Shown here: one piece after another, positions 53,873 to 64,000 of the stretch | Numbering within the stretch: the first letter of the stretch is position 1 | Layout of the letters: each line of letters opens with the position of its first letter | NCBI GenBank assembly: GCA_030867875.1 | Contig: JAOWCC010000577.1 | Coordinates: 153,814,344 to 153,878,343 of the forward strand | DNA from: Actinernus sp. WN-2022 | Lineage: Eukaryota; Cnidaria; Anthozoa; Actiniaria; Actinernidae | Length of the DNA stretch: 64,000 nucleotides | Direction of reading: 5' to 3' | The notes under the pieces: model-generated | What the model was told of the DNA's origin: nothing | What the model saw: only the letters and a program-made list of their open reading frames with translations | Database searches by the model: none | Program-made: the position numbers and the translations under genes

Positions 53873-54707
53873 AACTCATGAATAATTAATGAGCGTTTTG
53901 TCCAATCAGATGAAGCAAATCAGTCACGTGCATGCTCCTTTATACCTGATAAAATCTCATCATTCTAAAAGGACCGCGGAGGCATTTGAATTCTGTCTCA
54001 GAGGGAAACGGGGTTAATGATTGAGACAATGGAATTTCTATTGATGTTTCAGCTTTCTCATTGAATTGCTAATTAGGATGAACGTTTTATATAAAGAATA
54101 CTAATGAACATGAAATTTTATATAAAGTTTCATCCTAATTAAGAATTCACTGATAAAGACCCAAAGATAGCAAAAACTACACGGAACATAGGTACCTAGA
54201 TAATAAATTTTGCACTAAATTTACTAATATCAGCAGACTACCGAGATACACAGATAATATTTTTAAAATGAAGTTATCCAACTACCATTACTTGTTTACC
54301 GAGCCACTGTTTAGTTCCAATTATTAAACCAAACTCAAAGCCGTAAAATAATAAAAACGTGCATTAAATTTAGAGTCTGCCGTCATGTCAGTTACATCGC
54401 TTTCCAAGTCTTGAACTTTATCGAGGTAAACCACGACACCAAATCCTTCAAGTGCAGGTTCTTCTTGCATGGCGAAACGCCGCTTCAAAGAACATAGTAT
54501 GGTCATTTCTTCATGTCATTCCCTTTCGATGTTCGTAATTGCAGGCGGTGATTACTCGAATATTTTGCATGGCGTTGTGAATACAAAGGTTCAATGGTTC
54601 ATTAAGTAACCATTACACTCACAGCACGTGTTTTATCAAGTCAAAAAATTCTCGCGCTTCGCCCTCGAATTTTTTAACTTGATAAAACACTGCTGTTCGT
54701 GTTTTAA
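53873..54707. other. Sequence interrupting the satellite
   Basis: No gene. Contains a 62-bp hairpin at 54629-54690 (GTGTTTTATCAAGTCAAAAA and complement), probably a MITE. Confidence 0.5.
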
Positions 54708-56722
54708 ACAGTACTTATACTACTCTGTAAAATGTTCGTAAATATATATATATATCTGTAAATGTATGCTCACATTTTACAAACATTTTATAGAATACTA
54801 AATTAACTTATACTACTCTGTAAAATGTTCGTAAATATATATCTATATCTGTAAATGTATGCTCACATTTTACAAACATATTACGGAATACTAAATTAAC
54901 TTATACTACTCTGTAAAATGTTCGTAAATATATATATATATCTGTAAATGTATGCTCACATTATATAAACATTTTACAGAATACTAAATTAACTTATACT
55001 ACTCTGTAAAATGTTCGTAAATATATATATATATCTGTAAATGTATGCTCACATTTTACAAACATTTTATAGAATACTAAATTAACTTATACTACTCTGT
55101 AAAATGTTCGTAAATATATATCTATATCTGTAAATGTATGCTCACATTTTACAAACATATTACGGAATACTAAATTAACTTATACTACTCTGTAAAATGT
55201 TCGTAAATGTATATATATATCTGTAAATGTATGGTCACATTTTACAAACATTTTACAGAATACTAAATTAACTTATACTCCTCTGTAAAATGTTCGTAAA
55301 TATATATATATATCTGTAAATGTTTGCTCACATTTTACAAACATTTTACAGAGTACTAAATTAACTTATACTACTCTGTAAAATGTTCGTAAATATATAA
55401 ATATATCTGTAAATGTATGCTCACATTTTACAAACATTTTACAGAGTACTAAATTAACTTATACTACTCTGTAAAATGTTCGTAAATATATATATATATC
55501 TGTAAATGTATGCTCACATTTTACAAACATTTTACAGAATACTAAATTAACTTATACTACTCTGTAAAATGTTCGTAAATATATATATATATCTGTAAAT
55601 GTATGCTCACATTTTACAAACATTTTATCGAATACTAAATTAACTTATACTACTCTGTAAAATGTTCGTAAATATATATCTATATCTGTAAATGTATGCT
55701 CACATTTTACAAACATATTACGGAATACTAAATTAACTTATACTACTCTGTAAAATGTTCGTAAATATATATATATATCTGTAAATGTATGCTCACATTA
55801 TATAAACATTTTACAGAATACTAAATTAACTTATACTACTCTGTAAAATGTTCGTAAATATATATATATATCTGTAAATGTATGCTCACATTTTACAAAC
55901 ATTTTATAGAATACTAAATTAACTTATACTACTCTGTAAAATGTTCGTAAATATATAATATCTATATCTGTAAATGTATGCTCACATTTTACAAACATAT
56001 TACGGAATACTAAATTAACTTATACTACTCTGTAAAATGTTCGTAAATGTATATATATATCTGTAAATGTATGGTCACATTTTACAAACATTTTACAGAA
56101 TACTAAATTAACTTATACTCCTCTGTAAAATGTTCGTAAATATATATATATATCTGTAAATGTTTGCTCACATTTTACAAACATTTTACAGAGTACTAAA
56201 TTAACTTATACTACTCTGTAAAATGTTGGTAAATATATATATATATCTGTAAATGTATGCTCACATTTTACAAACATTTTACAGAGTACTAAATTAACTT
56301 ATACTACTCTGTAAAATGTTCGTAAATATATAAATATATCTGTAAATGTATGCTCACATTTTACAAACATTTTACAGAGTACTAAATTAACTTATACTAC
56401 TCTGTAAAATGTTCGTAAATATATATATATATCTGTAAATGTATGCTCACATTTTACAAACATTTTACAGAATACTAAATTAACTTATACTACTCTGTAA
56501 AATGTTCGTAAATATATATATATATCTGTAAATGTATGCTCACATTTTACAAACATTTTATAGAATACTAAATTAACTTATACTACTCTGTAAAATGTTC
56601 GTAAATATATATATATATCTGTAAATGTATGCTCACATTTTACAAACATTTTATAGAATACTAAATTAACTTATACTACTCTGTAAAATGTTCGTAAATA
56701 TATATATATATCTGTAAATGTA
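54708..56722. repeat. 93-bp AT-rich satellite array with higher-order structure
   Basis: About 21-22 monomers of 93 bp (for example 54898 to 54991). Each has ACATTTTACAGAGTA or a variant, a 16-bp spacer and TACTCTGTAAAATGT, a pairable inverted repeat, plus a (TA)n stretch. Diagnostic variants (TATTACGG, ATTATATAAAC, ATGGTCAC, TACTCCTCTG, TGTTTGCTC) recur in the same order about 840 bp apart, so a block of nine to ten monomers was duplicated. Confidence 0.93.
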
Positions 56723-57795
56723 TTTTCACTTGCGTGCCGAGTGATCCACATCTCAACATAAAGAAGAATTGATAGGAACCAGCCGAGAGAATATTTGTTT
56801 CCAAGAAAGCTAAGAACGAAGTTGAGTCGTGGGCTAATTGACATTGATGTAAACACAAACTTTTTATATAGTTCTTCCAAGTCTGTAAATGTTCGATTTT
56901 TCCAGTAAAATATAGAGTGCGACTTGCGGTTTAGCCTAAATTCTGCCAGGAAATGTAATCACTTTGGTTGGCAGACTGATGAATTAATTTCAGGTGTTTT
57001 GGACTACCAAGTTGGAAGCATAATGTACTTAATAGCGGTGGCAGATTTACATGAAGGGACTCTCTGCAACCAAACACTTTTGTGCCACAATGGTGGGGTA
57101 CACTTTCATGGGTGTCCACAGAAAACAGTTTGAGATGTAAATCATTACAACATGTACGATCACCGTCCGTTCGCTATCATTTGTCTATATTTAATCACTT
57201 TTCATGGATGGTCAAACTGAGTCGACCCAGTCAGGTAAAGTCTACTGATGCTCTACTCATGTAGGCATATTTTCATCGCCAGAGGCGACTTTTAAGTGAC
57301 TTTTCAGGAAATACACATGACCGTTCAGAGCTGATGTTAAACCACTAATTACTAGTAACCGCGCTGACGTCAATTTCCAGTTTGTGGTTTGAAGTAAAAT
57401 TATCATTACAAAGCCGATGTCTTAAGATGTTTAATTGCTCTTGCAAGCATGGCTACAATATATTAACATAGCCCTAGAGGCTAGTGTCGGGACCCTTCCT
57501 TGGCCAACTCATTACTACGCTCCCTGAGATACAGTAAGAAGTGAAGTGATATGCCGAAGCACAAGGAACGCTCTGTTATTTGGCGAAGTTGATCAAGTTT
57601 TCACACCTCTTAGAACTTAATGAAACCACGCGGTATAGTATCGAAAGTTAGTTCGTTTGAGCTGGTCAGTTAAAATAGTAAATAAGAATTCACTATAATG
57701 AGAGTTAAGTAAGGTTAAGTAATCTTTTCAAAAGAATCCTTTGACAATGCACAGTAAAAGTACTGACTTCAGTTCTCACTCAGTTTCTATCATTC
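56723..57795. other. Intergenic, no gene recognised
   Basis: Only short frames without family features. One TGACGTCA at 57364-57371. Confidence 0.4.
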
Positions 57796-57908
57796 TGGCC
57801 CGGGTTCCTGAAAGGCTGATTAGCGCTAATCAAGGATTAAATCTTAACAAAAGCTATTGGTAATTAACCCTGGATTAGCGCTAATCAGGCTTCCAGGAAC
57901 TGGGCCCT
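57796..57908. mobile_element. Palindromic MITE with GATTAGCGCTAATC arms
   Basis: Left GGCCCGGGTTCCTG...GATTAGCGCTAATC and right GATTAGCGCTAATC...CAGGAACTGGGCCC. The 14-bp palindrome occurs in each arm. Confidence 0.8.
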
Positions 57909-58238
57909 GGTCTACAGAATCTACGGTACGAATAAGGGCCACATCCACACATAAAAAATTGCAAAATTAAAGCAGTAAAATTATACACACCTTCTCACTC
58001 GAGGCAATTCTAACAAAACGAATGCACGTGTGAAGGAATTAATTGGTCCGCGCATACATTTCTGTGTTATTACGCACAACCACAATGCACTGCGCTGGCA
58101 ATGCGCCAAAAAACTCCACTGCACAGATTAGTACTGCTGCCTTGCTCGCTCGCTTCAGGCTCACTAGCTGTGGCAGCAACAAGTATAGTTATGAACAGAA
58201 TTATAAATGACATAAGAAAAATTATCACAAAAGTCCGA

Positions 58239-58846
58239 GGGGCTGGTCGTTTATTATTTTGAGGAAGTCAATTGTGAAATGATACGTAAATGTTCGCAAT
58301 ATGTTCAACAACATTATTACAAATTTGCCTGTACACAATTTACAAGGTGCCAATAAAAATGTCTGTCTGTCCGTATGTGAGGGGGCGGGGGCAAATTGCT
58401 GGGGGTTAATTTTGATATTAACTTACTTTTAGGGTGATATTTTTGAAAATATTGACGTTACACTGCGGGGTCATTTTTCATTTATTTCCATCTGGAGCGA
58501 TTAATACATGCGGTAGTGCGGTACCGCTCGAAACCTGTATTCTGATTCATCTATTATACTGTAGCTCTATTGTTTTGTACTGCACGTTCTAAAGGTGTTT
58601 TGTATTGTTGGGTAAGCCAATGTTGTGGCTCGTTTTGAGCGGAACAGGCCGGCTCTCTGGAGCGAGAAAAAAAACTTATTTCATCTAGGGACCTGTCATG
58701 AGGGGTAGGGGTCATTTTCATACGTTGCACATCGGCGTGGGGGGTCAAATTCACCAGAATTGGTTTGCATGTGGGGTCAGACCCAAAACTTTTGCAACCT
58801 ATCCAAAACTGCCAGACCCCCTCACAGATAATAAACGACCAGCCCT
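58239..58846. mobile_element. TIR element, 608 bp
   Basis: Ends GGGGCTGGTCGTTTATTAT and ATAATAAACGACCAGCCC. Interior has several GGGGTCA-type motifs facing both ways. No transposase. Confidence 0.75.
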
Positions 58847-59346
58847 TCACGGCAAAGCCAAATAAAACTTTGTCAGTTTAAAAGAGGACTTTAAATTCGA
58901 CCTCCTCTTCAAACTGGCATTGGCGCAAGCCTAAATTATGTTAACGATTTTTCTACGTCACAGAAACTGAGCGAAAGTGTCTCTCAGTTTGCCGAGTGAG
59001 GGAGAGCGAATTGGGAAGGCTGACATTCAGGCTAGCTGAATGATTGAACTAGACCCTTTTTATTGTCCCCTTTCAGATCACGTGTACCGTTCCGCCCTTG
59101 TGTATTGTTTCCTATATTTCTTGTTAACGTATGAGAAGAGGCATTGATATGGGAATATCTTGAAGAAAGACTCCTTTTCCTGTTTCAGAGGATTTGAAAT
59201 GGCACAACAAACAAGATAATAAAGTAATAGGGTCTACTACGGTCCAGTCAGTACCAGTACTCTATATAAACGTGTCATTTTCCGTAACGTAGGGGTATAT
59301 TCTTGGGTTGCAATCATTCCTAAGGTAATACAATCACAAAAGCGTA
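58847..59346. other. Intergenic, nothing recognised
   Basis: No gene or clear repeat. Confidence 0.35.
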
Positions 59347-59420
59347 GCGGCCATCTTGGTTGGTAGGAACAAAAGAAGCAAATGTGGTTTCTTTTGTTCC
59401 TACCAACCAACATGGCCGCC
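59347..59420. repeat. Palindrome, 32-bp arms
   Basis: GCGGCCATCTTGGTTGGTAG... and complement, about 10-bp loop. Probably a very short MITE. Confidence 0.75.
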
Positions 59421-59435
59421 AGTGCAACCCACCAA

Positions 59436-59609
59436 TAGAGCAGATTTCGTATGAGTGGGACAAACTACAGCACGGTTACCGCATGCCGTGACGTTGAAAT
59501 GGTTTCCCATTGTTTTTGTCCTGCTGTTCCAATCAAATCACAGAGTTACAGTACAGCACGGTTACAGACATGCCGTAGTTTGTCCCACTCATACGAACAG
59601 TCTGCTCTA
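59436..59609. mobile_element. Palindromic MITE (TAGAGCAGATTTCGTATGAG)
   Basis: Arms TAGAGCAGATTTCGTATGAG... and CTCATACGAACAGTCTGCTCTA; inner part holds ACAGCACGGTTAC twice in direct orientation. A fragment occurs at about 37370. Confidence 0.75.
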
Positions 59610-59699
59610 CTAGTCACAGTATATGTGCGTACGCGTGGGTTCTAACGGAATGTCACGCAGTATAGGTCACGCATCAGACGACACGTCATCATAATTGCT

Positions 59700-59745
59700 G
59701 TGACGAAGGCCTGCACTTAAAATGGGCTAGCGCTCGAAACGTCAC
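59700..59745 (+). ncRNA. Hammerhead-like motif B
   Basis: GTGACGAAGGCC, a 13-nt insert, then GGCTAGCGCTCGAAACGTCAC. Same conserved blocks as motif A, with a compensatory terminal pair (G-C for C-G). It lacks the C of CUGANGA, so catalysis is unlikely, but structure seems conserved. Confidence 0.4.
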
Positions 59746-61147
59746 TGAGTTAGAACTCGCTTAAAATAACTCGTTCAAATACTGTCCCTAATCAACTATT
59801 AGTTATCGTTGTATAGTGTTGTTGTATAAACAGTTATACAATTATCCAGTTTGCAGGTTTAACAGTGAAACAGGCACACAATGGAAATGCCGAGAAATAT
59901 AGTCCTTTTTGTCGGCGTAATGAAATGCAAGTCTTACCGCCCTCATTAAGATACGCGTCCACTATATTTCGGACTTTATAGTTTTCGTTGACGCCAGTGA
60001 CCTTTTCCAAGATTTATAATTACTGTAGGAGACGTTGGCCGTTTTTATACTAAAGACGCAAAATGCGTATAGACGTATTTGGGCAAAGACAACTTAATGC
60101 GACTAGTATAAAGGCGGGACGTGGTATTATTCCATACCATGGCCTTAATCTCTCTTTTTACCAAGCTATGGTTCATTCACCTCGATTTTTCCCGATTTTT
60201 CCATCGTACTGTCGATCTCCTTTTTCTACTGGTTACTTTTCACGATAACTGTTAAGTCCTAATTATTTCCAATCCTAACATGTTTTGTTATTATTGGTGA
60301 TCATTATTAGTTGCTCATTATAGAGGGCAGTCTTATATCCGTTAAACATTTTCGAACAAATAGCTCTAAATAACGTTAGTTAAACAATAGAAAACAAATG
60401 ATTTAGTACTACTAGTACAAAACTTGTTTCACGGATAATGACTGTGCTCTACTTGTTTTCTAAATGGACCTCTGATTTAATAAAAGTACGTTCGTCTCTA
60501 TATCATCGGCTCTGCGTATATCATGGTCTGGTGAACACTTCATTGATGAGGCTAGAAAGCCACTCCAAGTACTGCATGACGTCACTAGTGGCTTTGGTAA
60601 AATCATGTCGACATAAAATCAGACGTACAGACAAGTCACGAAAGTATGATCTGCCCACGCTGGCCTCAGCTCCTCGCGCTTCGCGCTCGTCGCTTCGTAA
60701 CACAGGAAGCCCGATTTTCTCCTGGTTTTCTTCGTTTCTTTACGGTTTACTACTAGTTGCCTGCGGAGGAGGCTATAATCTGCCTATCGTCCTCCAAAAA
60801 TAAGAAACAAAACGAATTTCTCATGAAGAATACATATATCCCAATCGGTAAACTTCCCCAAAATGTGGCTGTGGACAACCTGTACAGTTTTTATTCGGCA
60901 AAATTAACGCTTCCAGGTAGACGTCACTGAGTTTTCTTAATTTAGTATCACTAGCTGGAAAACCATGCTTACTAATCCCTAGTTAATTAAGTTTTTGTTT
61001 GCGTGTCGCATCATGCGTGTACGTACGTACTCAGTACGGTTGTTTGAACAACGAGTGACGCTGTAACACCAAATATAAAGCGCATCAATTCGAGGAGCAC
61101 GTTAGTCACTCTAAACAAGTTAGTGTAGGAGACTGAGTGTGTAGTGT
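59746..61147. other. Intergenic upstream of the 348-codon frame
   Basis: No gene. One TGACGTCA at 60578. No clear TATA box within 100 bp of 61148. Confidence 0.35.
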
Positions 61148-62194
61148 ATGATCCACTTTCAGTTGATGCAGAATATGTGCAAGGAGTATAATCCCCAACC
61201 ATCCGCATTAATGCTCCGACGGAGGCTCACTAGAGCGAAGACTGCGTTTGGATATGTTAACTCTGAGGACAAAGTCCAGGTAAGCACTGGACTGGTTGAA
61301 CAAAGCCGATCAAACTTACCGCAGCTTGTTGAAAAGATGTCCACGGTGGAATCACAGACTGAAGAATGTAGGCGACCTGTGTTCAAGATGCCAGCGTGCG
61401 GCTGTGATGTTGTAGAAAGTAGTTCAAGGCCAACGACGGCGAGAAGGACACTGCCAGGGTACCAAACGACGAAATACTCATCTCGTCGCGTTATTCGCCG
61501 CACTAAAACAGAGGAACATCTTGTACCCATCAGTCGAAGAGCGGAATCCTCAATTGATATTAGAAATGGACTAGTGAAAAACGGTTGGGCGTCATGCGAA
61601 CGGCTAGCCGTCTGCGAGGGAGGAAGAGAAGAAAGAGATGACGAATCAAGTCTAAGGAGAATTCAGCTCAATCCAGATATAAGATTATCCCAATCTTTTC
61701 CACTGAGACAGGAAAAAGAAGTCTCGTCAGTTAAGGCATCGGCCCAAGAGGTGTTTGTGACAGAAAGTGCAGTGTATGATCCTCAAGGTGGAAATAAGAT
61801 GGGAGAGAAACAGATCAAAACGAACTTCACCCGTGCACAGCACTTGCCCGACATTTGCTCTACAAACTCAAAGTGCAACCAGTCCGCTAAGGTCACGTCC
61901 AGAGAACATGACATAACTGTAAACAGGCTGGTCGAGTTTCAAGCTCTACAATCCTCCACCAAAACGTCTACCACAATAAACATTTCAGCAACAAATAACG
62001 GAAGAGTCTGTCATGTTACGGTTCTCCCTGGACTTGGAGAAGAATGTTGTGGCGATGACACTCACAGAGCCATGGGAAAATATAGGCAGTTCGAAGAGCA
62101 CGTCAAGCAAGCTGATAGGGAGTACGACAAGTTTGAAGCCAAGGCTACCATTTTAATTAACTGGATAACAAGTCAGAATATACAGGAGTCTTAG
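61148..62194 (+). CDS. Unrecognised 348-codon protein, single open frame
   Basis: The ATG at 61148 follows an in-frame TAG at 61142-61144, so it is the first possible start; the stop is at 62192-62194. The protein is hydrophilic and Arg/Ser/Glu-rich. It has no signal peptide or membrane span and no zinc or repeat motif I recognise. The last 45 residues (YRQFEEHVKQADREYDKFEA and on) look helical. It does not resemble gag, pol or transposase. A good splice donor (CAG/GTAAGC) lies inside at 61280, so a spliced form is possible. Length far exceeds chance in this AT-rich setting. Function unknown; possibly a lineage-specific gene. Confidence 0.6.
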   Translation: MIHFQLMQNMCKEYNPQPSALMLRRRLTRAKTAFGYVNSEDKVQVSTGLVEQSRSNLPQLVEKMSTVESQTEECRRPVFKMPACGCDVVESSSRPTTARRTLPGYQTTKYSSRRVIRRTKTEEHLVPISRRAESSIDIRNGLVKNGWASCERLAVCEGGREERDDESSLRRIQLNPDIRLSQSFPLRQEKEVSSVKASAQEVFVTESAVYDPQGGNKMGEKQIKTNFTRAQHLPDICSTNSKCNQSAKVTSREHDITVNRLVEFQALQSSTKTSTTINISATNNGRVCHVTVLPGLGEECCGDDTHRAMGKYRQFEEHVKQADREYDKFEAKATILINWITSQNIQES

Positions 62195-62873
62195 CTTAGG
62201 ATTAATATTTAAATAAGCTGAACGGCTACTGTTTAAGAACAGACTTATCGTGAGGCCACTGACGTGGTGCGTGAACTTGAATGAATTCAAAACTAATTGG
62301 CTTGGCAAATTAATTAAAAATGCGACTTGATGTTGTGCTCTAAAAAAAATGAACAATAGAAAAACGAACTGAGCCGAAAAACACAGCACTTAAACCTTGA
62401 AGATAGATCAATAAGCTATTTATTTGTGGCATGAAAGAATACTGGTATTAAAACTAAGATTGATAATCTTGTTCCTTTAGGAAAGTTTCGATTTAATGGC
62501 TTGCTGATTCAGTTGTATAAACCGGTTCTGAAGATATCAGTGTTAATGAGATTTGTTCAAACCTCAGAATTAGTTGTGTAAGAAAAAGCAGCTGTAAAAC
62601 AAGACTTTTTGAAGCCCTGAAATGAATTCCTTGATCACTGTCACACGTCCCACGTCCATGCACCAAAACACTTCTCACCAGAAAGAACAACTGAATAAGA
62701 CCAACTAACACTTCAGTACATGACGTGATTTCGAAGCTATAAGTGTACATATTCAACCTGTATTCAGGCCATCGATCGAGTTGTATCATTATACGTCCTA
62801 TTAAAACTCCCTGAGAGCAATCTCCTAAGCAAATAAACACTCACTATTTCTATACTGAAGTTATAATATGTAT
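62195..62873. other. Downstream flank of the 348-codon frame
   Basis: No gene. Closest AATAAA is at about 62831, 640 bp past the stop. Confidence 0.35.
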
Positions 62874-63401
62874 GTGCCGCGGGGGTGGGTCAGGGTTTTG
62901 AGCTCGGTTTGGGCAGGTAGGGTCAGGGTTTTGACCTGATTTGGGCAGATCAGGGTCATGATTTGAGTATAATTTGGGTGCAGTCAGGGTCGGGGTTCAG
63001 TATTTTTTAGGCAGTTAGGGTTCAGTTTTTTTAGCTACTATGTCAAAAAAAGACATGCTGTTGCCGCATTTTGATCGCCTGCCCACATGCAAGCACTGAG
63101 ATTCCCATACATCGTGACGCCGCTAATTCGTACTTCAGTACTTATCTATGTACTTCATCTGCTGATTTGTTTACCCAATGACACGTCCCGACTTGAAATG
63201 TTCCGTATTTTGCATGCAATCCCGGTACGCGGTATACCGGCCGGGGTATATATCCGACCGTGTTTTGAAAACAATTTAAAGAAGGGGCAATCAGGGTTTT
63301 GGAGCTCGGATTGGGTCAAACAGGGTCAGGGTTTGAGCCTCTTGGCCTCACATACATACCCATTTTTCAAGTAAGTACCCCCCCCCCCCCCCGGGAATCA
63401 C
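62874..63401 (+). mobile_element. G-rich interspersed element, copy 2
   Basis: Nearly the same as 16012-16559, with repeated GGGTCAGGGTTTTGA motifs, CGGTATACCGGCC, and a right end of ACATACATACCC, C-tract and GGG. It lacks a short T/G-rich insert seen in copy 1. No coding capacity. Confidence 0.8.
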
Positions 63402-63769
63402 GTATTCGTCACGGTCGATCTTCCAGCCCTCGGCATATACATTTGTAAAGATGCAGGATACTCACGTATAGTATCAATATATACACGTTCCATATTATCG
63501 TCTGTTCATCGTACGCGGATAGGTCTTTCTGTCGTGTTGGTCTCCTCAGGGGCAATTTATTGATATTATTCCATAGGGAACCGAAAGAATGTTAAAAAAA
63601 CACAATGTAGATGAAAGTCATGCACACCGACAGCTTGGTTTCTATGCCTGATGTGTCCCCCTCCGTGAAGAACACCGGCCTACACGTAACCTACAACCAC
63701 CCCCTTATGGTTTGTCTGTTAGAACTGCTACCTATTGCACAGCGTGCCTTCTCCTATTCTGCTCCTAAA
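63402..63769. other. Intergenic, nothing recognised
   Basis: No gene or repeat seen. Confidence 0.35.
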
Positions 63770-63883
63770 TAGCCTGAGAAAACAGCCGACTCTGCCCTCC
63801 CCCACTATGCAGACTATATGTCCCTCGCGAAAGACGCGGCGGGGGATCGAGCGATAAAAGTCGGCTGTTTCACGCTCATGCTA
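63770..63883. mobile_element. Small TIR element (TAGCCTGAGAAAACAGCCGAC)
   Basis: Left TAGCCTGAGAAAACAGCCGAC pairs with right GTCGGCTGTTTCACGCTCATGCTA. About 114 bp. Confidence 0.65.
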
Positions 63884-64000
63884 CTCCTTAACTATGGAAT
63901 TCTTTACTCAGGATACTGACAAATCTAATGTTATCCATTACCTGGTTTAGTTTGTTCTATATACCCTGGCGGACTGCTGTAAGCTCTACTAAGAACATCA

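Noticed and set aside
56671..56880. Short minus-strand frames at the satellite edge
   Set aside because: Composed largely of satellite (TA)n translation.

Overview
The window is animal nuclear DNA: a spliced metazoan gene, AT-rich intergenic sequence, and a very high load of LINEs, LTR retrotransposons and terminal-inverted-repeat (TIR) elements, with no operons or bacterial signals. The repeat types (a tRNA-derived SINE, BEL/Pao and short-LTR Ty3 elements, Penelope-like relics, many palindromic MITEs) and the ribosomal protein sequence suggest a cnidarian, probably a stony coral. That identity is inference.

Layout. 0-0.8 kb: 3' end of a CXC-type cysteine-rich gene. 2.1-4.1 kb: a pogo-like MITE, a LINE tail split by a TTAA MITE, and nested MITEs. 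5.07-16.9 kb: one old BEL/Pao retrotransposon whose two LTRs are still recognisable. It is filled with a SINE, MITEs, an inverted duplication of its own integrase region, a G-rich element, a Ty3/gypsy element with identical 76-bp LTRs, and a DNA element inside that gypsy polymerase. 17.0-18.1 kb: a MITE nest with exact 9-bp target-site duplications ending about 43 bp upstream of the predicted RPL11 start.

18.15-32.35 kb: the ribosomal protein gene RPL11 (uL5), five coding exons, 180 codons, all junctions GT-AG. Its introns (5.0, 2.1, 5.4 and 1.0 kb) carry a 1-kb near-palindrome, a 1.6-kb TIR element, a 2.7-kb three-monomer minisatellite and several MITEs.

32.7-43.1 kb: a LINE remnant split by a 2.65-kb long-TIR element (7-bp target duplication, same family as the one in RPL11 intron 1), several palindromes, a 40-bp tandem array, and hAT-like and PIF/Harbinger-like non-autonomous elements. 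43.1-47.0 kb (minus): a nearly intact CR1/L2-like LINE, ORF1 and ORF2, with one visible frameshift. 47.1-52.2 kb: nested MITEs, a Penelope GIY-YIG relic, a second degraded LINE carrying a tail-only insertion of the first family, and hammerhead-like motifs. 53.7-56.7 kb: a 93-bp satellite with higher-order structure. 57.8-59.7 kb: small palindromic elements. 61.1-62.2 kb: an unrecognised 348-codon intronless frame. 62.9-63.4 kb: a second G-rich element.

Only RPL11, the partial CXC gene and perhaps the 348-codon frame look like host genes. The rest is mobile DNA whose nesting order can be read from target-site duplications.
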